DNA of 64,000 nt from Pseudomonas bubulae (GTDB taxonomy: Bacteria; Pseudomonadota; Gammaproteobacteria; Pseudomonadales; Pseudomonadaceae). How positions within the stretch are numbered: position 1 is the first letter of the stretch; each line of letters starts with the position of its first letter. The stretch covers positions 124,001 to 188,000 of the forward strand of contig NZ_UYJA01000005.1 of NCBI RefSeq assembly GCF_900618535.1, in the 5' to 3' direction. The position numbers were made by a program, and so were the translations under genes. Below are positions 37,028 through 44,933 of this stretch, one piece after another. Under the pieces are notes generated by a model. It saw nothing but the letters and a program-made list of their open reading frames with translations. It searched no databases and was not told the origin of the DNA.

Positions 37028-37988
37028 AAAACCGCCCCCGAACCCGATCTGGGAAACCGCACTGGACTGGCTGCTGCTGATCCAGGAGAACCCTCACGAC
37101 TCCGAACTGACCGAACGCCTGAACCACTGGCGCGCCAGCGCCCCTGAGCACGACGCGGCTTATCGCAAGGCGCTCAAGGTCTGGAGCCTGAGCGGCGAGG
37201 CGCTCACCCTGCCGGCGACAACAGCACCGGCCCCGCCGATGGCACGCCCACCCCAGCGCCTGAGCCGGCGCAAACGCGCACTGGTCGGCGCCGCCGTGGC
37301 CGCCAGCGCCCTGCTGATGTGGGGCCCCGACTGGCAGGCGATGCAAGCCGACCACCGCAGCCCCACCGGCGAACACCGCACAGTGGCGCTCAGCGATGGC
37401 AGCCAGATGCTTCTCGACAGCAATACGCTTGCCGATGTGCAGTTCAACCCCGATCAGCGAGAAGTCACGCTATTGCGTGGCCAGGCCTTTTTCTCGGTGA
37501 CCCACGATGCCAACCGCGCCTTCTACGTCAACGCCGGTGACGTGCGGGTTCGGGTGACCGGCACCGCGTTTGCGGTCAACCTGGACGACAACGGCGTCGA
37601 CGTCAGCGTCGAGAGCGGCACGGTTGCGGTACAAACGCCGCAAGCATCGGTTTCGGCCACGCACCTGCTGGGCCATGGCGACCAACTGCACTTCACTGCA
37701 AACGGCCAGCGCACGCGCATCGTGCAATTGCCCCAGGAGCAAATCGCGCCCTGGCGTCGCTGGCAGCTGGTGGCGGTCGATCAATCGATCGATGACGTGA
37801 TCACACAGTTGCGCCGCTATCAGCCGGGCCTGATTCTGCTGACGGACAAGGCGCTGGGGCAACGACGCATCACCGCAGCCCTGAACCTGCGCGACCCCAA
37901 ACGCGCACTGCAAACCGCCATTGCCCCATTGGGCGGACGCCTGCAGGACAGCGTGCCCTACACCCTGATCGTCTCGACCAAGCCCTGA
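37020..37988 (+). CDS. FecR-like sigma regulator
   Basis: A 322-residue FecR-family inner-membrane signal transducer. An N-terminal cytoplasmic domain (DUF4880-type, WETALDWLLLIQENPHDSEL) is followed by one membrane segment (about residues 89-103, RALVGAAVAASALLMWG). A periplasmic FecR domain follows, with RTVALSDGSQMLLDSNT and VTGTAFAVNLDDNGVDVSV, then a C-terminal STN-like part. It would bind the periplasmic N-domain of the receptor and control the sigma factor. The ATG was chosen over an overlapping GTG one codon earlier. Confidence 0.9.
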   Translation: MTEKPPPNPIWETALDWLLLIQENPHDSELTERLNHWRASAPEHDAAYRKALKVWSLSGEALTLPATTAPAPPMARPPQRLSRRKRALVGAAVAASALLMWGPDWQAMQADHRSPTGEHRTVALSDGSQMLLDSNTLADVQFNPDQREVTLLRGQAFFSVTHDANRAFYVNAGDVRVRVTGTAFAVNLDDNGVDVSVESGTVAVQTPQASVSATHLLGHGDQLHFTANGQRTRIVQLPQEQIAPWRRWQLVAVDQSIDDVITQLRRYQPGLILLTDKALGQRRITAALNLRDPKRALQTAIAPLGGRLQDSVPYTLIVSTKP

Positions 37989-38040
37989 GCCTCCCTGCGG
38001 GCGCGGGCTTGCGTTAAGGAAACTATTTTCACTTATTTCT

Positions 38041-38068
38041 GGAAATCCTGAAGGCCCGGGAGTCTTTA
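38041..38068 (+). promoter_or_regulatory. candidate FecI-type promoter of the receptor gene
   Basis: GGAAAT at 38041-38046, 16 bp, then TCTTTA at 38063-38068. GGAAAT is identical to the -35 of the E. coli fecA promoter, and the -10 is similar to its TCCTTT. It lies 65 bp before the receptor ATG. Confidence 0.4.
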
Positions 38069-38133
38069 CCTACGAACGTCACTGATAAAGATTCGCATTA
38101 GTGACTATGGCGTTTCATTTCGTAGGTCACCTC

Positions 38134-40908
38134 ATGCCTTCTTCGCGTTTGCGTTGTGTCAGTGTTGCTCGCTATCGATCGTTGTCCCTGGCCCTGTTGC
38201 TCGGCCTGCCCGCACTGGCCATCGCTGCCAGCCCGGCAGCCGACACGTCAATCAGCCGTCAACAACTGCACTTCCAGATCCCGGCCCAGCCTTTGGCCAG
38301 CGCCCTGATTGCGTTTTCCCAGCAGTCAGGCTGGCAGGTCAGCGCGGAAAGCACCGTGCTCAACGGCCTGACCAGCTCGCCAGTCGATGCCAGCACCAGC
38401 CCCGAAAAAGCCCTGGCCCACCTGTTGCGCGGCACGGGCATGCAATGGGAAGTGACCTCGTCTGACAGCGCCTCAATCCTGCCGCCCGCCCAAAGCGATG
38501 TACTGCAAATCAAAAGTACCCCCATCACGGCGATGGAGCCGGTGTTCCAGGGCGAACAGGTGATCGACCGGCAGATGATCGAGGACCTGCCCTCGGGCAA
38601 CGGTGATATCACCAGCCTGCTGCGCACCAACCCCAACGTGCAGTTCGACAACAGCCAGTTGAGCAGCAAAAACCCGGGGGAAATCGCCCCCGCCGATATC
38701 AGCATCAACGGCGCACGGCCCTGGCAGAACCTGTTTATCGTTGACGGCATGAGCATGAACAACGACCTGGACCCGGGCAACAGCAACGACGACTTCGATG
38801 AGATACCGGGGCGCAGCCAGGGCCTGGCGCTGGACACCGACCTGCTGGAAAACATCAAGGTCTACGACAGTAACGTGCCGGTAGAATTTGGCGGCTTCAA
38901 TGGCGGTGTAGTCGAAGCCAATACCCGCGACCCCCGCAAGGAACTGCACGGCAAGGTGTCGGTACAAATGACCCGCTCCGAGTGGACCCGCTATCACCTG
39001 AACAAAGACGACCCGGACCTGGAGAACTTCAAGGCCGGCTTTGGCAACAACTACCAGCCCGACTTCGAAAAAGTCATCACCCGCGCCACCCTCGAAGGCC
39101 ACCTGACCGACAACTTCGGCTTGCTGGGCACCTTCTCGCGTAAAGAATCCACCATGCCGACCCGCCTGTTTTCCGTGGCCAACCAGACCGAAACGGCAAT
39201 GGAGACCGAAGAACAATCGCGGCGCATCGACAACTACTTCCTCAAGGCCACCTGGCAGATCAACGAAGACTGGAAGCTCGATACCACCCTGACCCACGCG
39301 CCGGAAACCGCCCGCACCTACGGCCCCAACTCGCTGGTGTCCGGCCGCGATATGGATGCCGGTGGCGACAGTATCAGTACGCGCCTGGTGTGGAACGCGC
39401 CCCTGGCCCGGGTTGAGCAGAACCTGAGCTGGAGCGAGCTGAATACCTCACGCTATTCCGACCGCGACTACATGATCCTCTGGCGAACTTCGGCCAGCCG
39501 TGACTGGAGCACCTCGGCATTCGCCACCGAAGGCGGTTTTGGCGATATCGAAGAAACCCAAAAAACCCTGGCCTACAAACTCAAGGCCGACTGGAACAGC
39601 TTCAAATGGCTGGGTGTGGATCATTCGCTGCAAACTGGCCTGGAGCTGTCGCAGAACTCGGCCAGCTATGAGCGCGGCACACCCTACAGCAGCTATGCGG
39701 TGGACAAGGCCACGTCATGCACCGGCAATGACCCGCTGTGCTCAATGGCGCCCACGATCAATGGCTGGCCTGGCCAGTATGCGAACAAGATGACCGTTAC
39801 CCAGGGCAAAATTGCCTTCGACACGCGTTCATGGGCGCTGTATCTGCAAGACGAAATGCACTACAAGCGCCTCACCGTCAGGCCCGGCATCCGGGTGGAC
39901 GGCGACAACTATATGAATCAGATCACCTTCGCCCCGCGCCTGGCCACCGAGCTGGACGTGTTTGGCGATGGCAAGACCCGCCTCACTGCCGGCGCCAACC
40001 GTTACTACGGACGCAACCTTTACGCCTATCGCCTGCGCGACGGTATTGCCTCGATGAGCACCGAATACACCCGCAAGACGCAGACGTCTGACTGGGAGCT
40101 GAGCAAGCACATCGCCAATGACAGCAAATTCAACCAGCTCAAAGTGCCTTACGACGACGAACTGACCCTGGGCCTGAGCCACGTGCAATGGAACACCGAG
40201 TTCGCCGTCAAGTACGTCAACCGTAAGGGGCGCGACCAGATCAGCCGCGCCTGGGGCGCGCAAATCGGCGAACCGTCCGAAGACACCTCGACCCTGGCTG
40301 CCAACTACTACACCTACTACAACGGCGGCAAAAGCGACGCCGACATCTACACCCTGAGCATCACCCCCCTGCAACCCTTCAATCTGGGCAGCACCCGCAC
40401 CACTGCGCAGTTTGCGATGGACTGGAGCAAGATCAACAACACCGGTCTGTCCAGCTACAGTGCCAGCATCGGCGCTATCTACGTAGAAGACCCGACGATC
40501 CAGTACGACGGCAAGTTCATGAAGTATTCCGACATGCCCGCCAGCAACTACAACCGCCCCTGGACCGCGCGCCTGACCACCGTGACCGAAGTCGAGCCCC
40601 TGCACCTGACCTGGACCAACTTCCTGCGTTATCGCGACGGCTACCGGCGCATTGCCTCCACCAACAAAACGGTCGAGCACGAAGGCAGCAGTGTCCATGT
40701 CTGGGAAGAAACTCCGTTCTCCGGGGCACTGACATGGGACACCCGTGTGGCCTGGGAGATGCCCACCGCCAAGGATCAGGCCGTATTCGTCAATCTCGAC
40801 GTCAGCAACCTGCTGGACAAGACCATTGTCAGCTCCACCGACACCAACGGCGTACTCAACTATGAAGTCGGCCGTCAGTTCATGCTGGAAGTGGGGTATA
40901 AATTTTGA
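38134..40908 (+). CDS. FecA-like TonB-dependent receptor with signalling domain
   Basis: A 924-residue outer-membrane receptor. The signal peptide ends near AIAA. Residues about 40-105 form the STN domain that signals to the FecR-like protein (LHFQIPAQPLASALIAFSQQSGWQV). A TonB-box-like SDVLQI, a plug domain with SINGARPWQNLFIVDGMSMNN, and a large beta-barrel ending in GRQFMLEVGYKF follow. The C-terminal Phe is the usual outer-membrane insertion signal. The ligand is unknown: it might be a ferric or copper chelate. The start was chosen at MPSSRLRC, with an AGG-containing site upstream; two earlier starts exist. The stop overlaps the peroxidase gene by 4 nt. Confidence 0.88.
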   Translation: MPSSRLRCVSVARYRSLSLALLLGLPALAIAASPAADTSISRQQLHFQIPAQPLASALIAFSQQSGWQVSAESTVLNGLTSSPVDASTSPEKALAHLLRGTGMQWEVTSSDSASILPPAQSDVLQIKSTPITAMEPVFQGEQVIDRQMIEDLPSGNGDITSLLRTNPNVQFDNSQLSSKNPGEIAPADISINGARPWQNLFIVDGMSMNNDLDPGNSNDDFDEIPGRSQGLALDTDLLENIKVYDSNVPVEFGGFNGGVVEANTRDPRKELHGKVSVQMTRSEWTRYHLNKDDPDLENFKAGFGNNYQPDFEKVITRATLEGHLTDNFGLLGTFSRKESTMPTRLFSVANQTETAMETEEQSRRIDNYFLKATWQINEDWKLDTTLTHAPETARTYGPNSLVSGRDMDAGGDSISTRLVWNAPLARVEQNLSWSELNTSRYSDRDYMILWRTSASRDWSTSAFATEGGFGDIEETQKTLAYKLKADWNSFKWLGVDHSLQTGLELSQNSASYERGTPYSSYAVDKATSCTGNDPLCSMAPTINGWPGQYANKMTVTQGKIAFDTRSWALYLQDEMHYKRLTVRPGIRVDGDNYMNQITFAPRLATELDVFGDGKTRLTAGANRYYGRNLYAYRLRDGIASMSTEYTRKTQTSDWELSKHIANDSKFNQLKVPYDDELTLGLSHVQWNTEFAVKYVNRKGRDQISRAWGAQIGEPSEDTSTLAANYYTYYNGGKSDADIYTLSITPLQPFNLGSTRTTAQFAMDWSKINNTGLSSYSASIGAIYVEDPTIQYDGKFMKYSDMPASNYNRPWTARLTTVTEVEPLHLTWTNFLRYRDGYRRIASTNKTVEHEGSSVHVWEETPFSGALTWDTRVAWEMPTAKDQAVFVNLDVSNLLDKTIVSSTDTNGVLNYEVGRQFMLEVGYKF

Positions 40909-41996
40909 AGACCCTGTTCCTCGGCCTGACCCTGGGCACCCTGACCCTGAACGCAGTCGCCTGCGACGAACAGGCCGCCGACTATAAAACCTGCATCGCC
41001 CAACAATACCGCCAGCCCGTCGCCCAATGGCCCGCACCCCAGGTAGATGCCGATGTGCAATGGCAGGAAATGGCCGCCCTGCCCGCCCACGCCCCCGCAC
41101 CGCCGGATAACCCGTTCAGCGAAGCCAAGGCCGAGTTGGGCAAAAAACTGTTCAACGACCCCAAGCTCTCGCGCTCCGGGCAAATCGCCTGCGCTTCGTG
41201 CCATGAAGCCGATATGGCCTTTGCCGATGGCCGCCGCGTCTCGTTCGGGCATGACCGCCAGAGCGGCCGACGCAATGCCCCCAGCCTGGTAATGAGCGGC
41301 TACAGCCCGGCGCTGTTCTGGGACGGGCGCGGTGGCACTCTGGAACAGCAAGCCATGCACCCCATCGTCGACCCGGTGGAAATGGCCTTTGATATCCCGC
41401 AACTGCTGCAACGGCTCAATACCGATAGCGCTTACCGGGAGGAGTTTGCACAAGTTTTCGGGCCAGGCCCGATCACCCCACAGCAAACCGCCCAGGCCCT
41501 GGCCACCTTTCAGCGTACGCTGGTCAGCGCCACGCGCAACACCGCCTTCGAGCAACTGCTGCGCGGGCGCCCGCAACGCATGAGCGATGAGCAGCTCTAT
41601 GGCCTGCATCTGTTTCGCACCAAGGCACGCTGCATGAACTGCCACTTCGGCCCGGCGCTGAGCGACGAGCAGTTTCATAACGTCGGCCTGAGTTACTACG
41701 GGCGTAAATACGAAGACCTCGGGCGCTACGAAGTAACGCGCAAACCAGAAGACGTGGGGGCATTTCGTACGCCGTCATTGCGCCTGGTGATGAAAACCGC
41801 ACCGTGGATGCACAACGGCCTGTTTGTGAACATGGAAGGCACGCTGGCGTTCTACAACATGGGCATGCCCCGCCCGCGCCCCAACGCGCAACAGGTCAAC
41901 GACCCGTTGTTCCCACGCACCAGCGACCGGCTCAAGGCGCTGAACATGGACAAGGACGAACTGCGGGCCTTGCGCAGCTTTCTCGACACACTGTAG
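40905..41996 (+). CDS. di-haem cytochrome c peroxidase/MauG-family protein
   Basis: A 363-residue exported protein with two c-type haem motifs: CASCH at residues 96-100 and CMNCH at 243-247. The layout fits the bacterial cytochrome c peroxidase/MauG family. Its N-terminus (residues 1-19) is a signal sequence ending next to Cys20, so it could be a soluble periplasmic protein or a lipoprotein. It begins at a TTG inside the receptor stop (TTGA), so it is translationally coupled to the receptor. This recalls MbnH, a di-haem enzyme beside MbnP and TonB receptors in methanobactin loci; no MbnP was found here. The substrate is unknown. Confidence 0.85.
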   Translation: MKTLFLGLTLGTLTLNAVACDEQAADYKTCIAQQYRQPVAQWPAPQVDADVQWQEMAALPAHAPAPPDNPFSEAKAELGKKLFNDPKLSRSGQIACASCHEADMAFADGRRVSFGHDRQSGRRNAPSLVMSGYSPALFWDGRGGTLEQQAMHPIVDPVEMAFDIPQLLQRLNTDSAYREEFAQVFGPGPITPQQTAQALATFQRTLVSATRNTAFEQLLRGRPQRMSDEQLYGLHLFRTKARCMNCHFGPALSDEQFHNVGLSYYGRKYEDLGRYEVTRKPEDVGAFRTPSLRLVMKTAPWMHNGLFVNMEGTLAFYNMGMPRPRPNAQQVNDPLFPRTSDRLKALNMDKDELRALRSFLDTL

Positions 41997-42010
41997 GCAG
42001 CGCCTGACTT

Positions 42011-42097
42011 TGTGGGAGCGGGCTTGCTCGCGATGCAGGCGACACGGTGTACCGGTAAAACGGCAGCATACCCATCGCGGGTAAGCCCGCTCCCACA
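42011..42097. repeat. REP doublet (REPIN)
   Basis: Inverted pair with left arm TGTGGGAGCGGGCTTGCTCG; the right arm has GCGGGTAAGCCCGCTCCCACA. It separates the peroxidase from the iron ABC genes. Confidence 0.85.
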
Positions 42098-42170
42098 AAA
42101 GCAGAACAGGCCGGCAGCATCACATTTCGTCGCACTGGTGCAATTGGACGCTGGGTCAAGCGCACTTGAG

Positions 42171-42193
42171 AAACGATATCGTTTATTATTGTT
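42171..42193 (+). promoter_or_regulatory. Fur-box-like region before the iron-binding protein gene
   Basis: A perfect 14-bp palindrome AAACGATATCGTTT (42171-42184) overlaps GATATCGTTTATTATTGTT (42175-42193), which keeps 12 of 19 Fur consensus positions. It lies about 40 bp before the gene start. Confidence 0.5.
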
Positions 42194-42229
42194 ACAAGTT
42201 TTGTAGTACCCAAGCGAGGAAACCAGCGA

Positions 42230-43255
42230 ATGATGCTCCGAAATACCCAGCTTGCGACATTTCTACTGCGCAGTTTGTCCATCGCAACACTTGGCCTGAC
42301 CCTGCTTGCTCCCGCCGCCTACGCTGCCGATCCTGTGACGCTGACCCTGTACAACGGCCAGCACAAAGAGGTCGGCGACAACCTCGCTGCCGCCTTTGAA
42401 GCCAAGACCGGCATTCACGTCAATGTGCGCAAAGGCAGCAGCAACCAGCTGGCCAGCCAGATCATGGAAGAAGGCGATCGCTCGCCTGCGGACGTGTTCT
42501 ACGCCGAAGAGTCGCCGCCTCTGAACAGCCTGGGCGAACAGGGCTTTCTGGCCAAGGCCGATGACAGCACCCTGCAAGCGCTGCCCAAAGAGTACGTGGC
42601 CGCCAATGGCACCTGGATCGGCGTGACTGCGCGTACCCGCGTTGTCGCCTTCAATCCGAAAAAGATCAGCGAAGACCAGTTGCCCAAGTCGGTTCTGGAT
42701 TTCGCTGACCCGCAATGGCAAGGCAAGATCGGCTTTGTACCCACCAGCGGTGCCTTCCAGGAACAGGCCGTAGCAATCATCAAGCTGCACGGGCGCGATG
42801 CCGCCGAAGAATGGCTGACCGGACTGCGTGCGTTTGGCAAGACCTACACCAACAACATGGTGGCACTCAAAGCCGTAGAAAACGGTGAAGTCGCCGCAGT
42901 ACTGGTCAACAACTACTACTGGTTTGCCCTGCAACGCGAAAAAGGCCAGCTGGATTCCAAACTGCACTACTTCACCGATGGTGATGCGGGCGGTTTGATC
43001 ACCGTGTCCAGCGCCGGCGTGATCAAGGCCAGCAAACACCCCAAGGAAGCCCAGCAACTGCTGGCTTACATGGCCAGTGAAGAAGGTCAGCGCGTTATCA
43101 CCAACACCACCGCTGAATACCCGATGCGCAAAGGCATGGTCTCGGAACGCGGCCTCAAACCGTTTGAAGAGCTGCAACCGCCGAAAGTGACGCCTGCCGA
43201 CCTGGGTAACGCTGAAGAAGCACTGGACCTTGAACGTGATGTAGGCCTGCTCTGA
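42230..43255 (+). CDS. ferric-iron ABC transporter substrate-binding protein
   Basis: A 341-residue periplasmic protein of the FbpA/HitA/FutA family that binds Fe(III). The signal peptide ends at AAYA, and the mature part starts ADPVTLTLYNGQH. The tyrosine pair in VLVNNYYWFAL, near residue 225, is the expected iron ligand set, and Tyr in DVFYAEESPP near residue 85 is also conserved. The likely Fur site upstream supports iron regulation. The stop overlaps the permease start by one base (TGATG). Confidence 0.9.
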   Translation: MMLRNTQLATFLLRSLSIATLGLTLLAPAAYAADPVTLTLYNGQHKEVGDNLAAAFEAKTGIHVNVRKGSSNQLASQIMEEGDRSPADVFYAEESPPLNSLGEQGFLAKADDSTLQALPKEYVAANGTWIGVTARTRVVAFNPKKISEDQLPKSVLDFADPQWQGKIGFVPTSGAFQEQAVAIIKLHGRDAAEEWLTGLRAFGKTYTNNMVALKAVENGEVAAVLVNNYYWFALQREKGQLDSKLHYFTDGDAGGLITVSSAGVIKASKHPKEAQQLLAYMASEEGQRVITNTTAEYPMRKGMVSERGLKPFEELQPPKVTPADLGNAEEALDLERDVGLL

Positions 43256-44808
43256 TGTTGTCAGCCGCTCAACCTGCACGCTTTACGCCCACTCGCAAAA
43301 AGCCTTCGATCTGGCTGTTGTTGCCCGTACTGCTACTGGTGGGCCTGAGCCTGTTGCCGCTGTTGTATGTCGGCACAAAGGCCTGGCAAGCCGGGTGGTC
43401 TGAAGCCCTGCACCTGTTGTGGCGGCCTTATGTCTTTGGCCTGATGCGCAACACCTTGCTGCTGATGATCGGCGTCACACTGACCTGCGCGCTGGTCGGC
43501 CTGAGCCTGGCCTGGCTGCTGGAGCGCAGCAACCTGGCGGGGCGGCGCCTGTGGGGCGTGATCCTGTGCCTGCCATTTGCCGTGCCGGCGTTTGTCAGCA
43601 GCTTTACCTGGGTATCGCTCAGCGCCAGTTTCGAGGGCCTGGGCGGTGCCATTCTGGTGATGAGCCTGTCCAAGTACCCGCTGATCTTTCTGCCGGTGGC
43701 GGCGACCCTGCGCAACCTCGACCCAGCCCTTGAAGAGTCGGCTCGAACCCTGGGGCAGAACCGCTGGGGGGTGTTTTTCAAGATCACCCTGCCACTGCTC
43801 TGGCCTTCGCTGCTGGCCGGCTCGTTGCTGATTGCCCTGCATATGCTGGTGGAATTCGGCGCGCTGTCGATCATCGGCCTGCAGACCTTTACCACAGCCA
43901 TTTATCAGCAGTTCGAGCTGGAGTTCAGCAATGCCAATGCGGCGATGCTGTCTGCGGTGCTGCTGGTGATGTGCCTGAGCCTGTTATGGCTGGAACTTAA
44001 GGTTCGTGGCAAAGGCCGGCATATTCGTATCGGCCAGGGCGCTGCACGGCATGCGGAACAAGTGAACCTGGGCAAGTGGTCGCTACCGGGGCAACTGTAT
44101 TGCCTGGCGCTGGCGGTGATTGGCAGCGGCATCCCGCTGGGCATGCTGGCGTACTGGCTGATCAAGGGCAGCTCGGCAGCATTCCCGCTGGCCGAGATTG
44201 GCGAGGCTCTGTTCTCGTCGCTGTCACTGGCCCTGGGCGGTGCGGCGCTGTGCCTGGTGCTGGCTGTGCCGGTCGGATTGCTGGTGGTGCGCTACAAAGG
44301 CCCGCTGGCCATCTGGGCGGAGCGTTTGCCATATCTGTTACATGCACTGCCCGGGCTGGTGATTGCCTTGGCGCTGGTCTACTTCGCCCTGCATTATGTG
44401 CCGGCGCTGTACCAGACTTCGGCATTGCTGCTGATTGCCTATGCGCTGCTGTTTTTGCCACTGGCACAGGCACCCATCCGCACGGCGCTGAACAAGGCGG
44501 CTCCGCAACTGGAAGAAGCAGCACGGACCCTGGGCGCCACTTCGTTTACGGCATTTTGCCGGGTGACCCTGCCGATTATCTTCCCCGCGCTGGGGGCGGC
44601 CTTTGCCCTGGTGTTTCTGGATGCGATGAAGGAATTGACCGCCACCTTGCTACTGAGTCCGACCGGGCTGAACACCCTGGCAACACAAGTGTGGTCGCAT
44701 ACTTCGAATATCGAGTTTGCGGCAGCGGCGCCTTATGCGGCGTTGTTGATTCTGGTGTCGGGGCTGCCGGTGTACTTGCTCACCACCAGGATGTATTTGA
44801 GCCGCTGA
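43255..44808 (+). CDS. ferric-iron ABC transporter permease (FbpB/HitB-like)
   Basis: A 517-residue permease made of two fused homologous halves with about twelve transmembrane helices. Two EAA loops, LEESARTLGQNRWGVFFKITLPL and LEEAARTLGATSFTAFCRVTLPI, are the contact sites for the ATPase. It pairs with the upstream binding protein. No ATP-binding subunit follows; a REP doublet and a gene on the opposite strand come next. The ATPase must be encoded elsewhere or shared with another system. Confidence 0.9.
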   Translation: MLSAAQPARFTPTRKKPSIWLLLPVLLLVGLSLLPLLYVGTKAWQAGWSEALHLLWRPYVFGLMRNTLLLMIGVTLTCALVGLSLAWLLERSNLAGRRLWGVILCLPFAVPAFVSSFTWVSLSASFEGLGGAILVMSLSKYPLIFLPVAATLRNLDPALEESARTLGQNRWGVFFKITLPLLWPSLLAGSLLIALHMLVEFGALSIIGLQTFTTAIYQQFELEFSNANAAMLSAVLLVMCLSLLWLELKVRGKGRHIRIGQGAARHAEQVNLGKWSLPGQLYCLALAVIGSGIPLGMLAYWLIKGSSAAFPLAEIGEALFSSLSLALGGAALCLVLAVPVGLLVVRYKGPLAIWAERLPYLLHALPGLVIALALVYFALHYVPALYQTSALLLIAYALLFLPLAQAPIRTALNKAAPQLEEAARTLGATSFTAFCRVTLPIIFPALGAAFALVFLDAMKELTATLLLSPTGLNTLATQVWSHTSNIEFAAAAPYAALLILVSGLPVYLLTTRMYLSR

Positions 44809-44829
44809 CAGCGGATCCAGCATACCCCG

Positions 44830-44916
44830 TGTGGGAGCGGGCTTGCCCGCGATGGCATCGACGGGGGCATGCAGATACACCGCGCTGCCCGCATCGCGAG
44901 CAAGCCCGCTCCCACA
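44830..44916. repeat. REP doublet (REPIN)
   Basis: Inverted pair between the convergent permease and chemoreceptor genes. Confidence 0.85.
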
Positions 44917-44933
44917 GGGGCAGCCCCGCTTCT

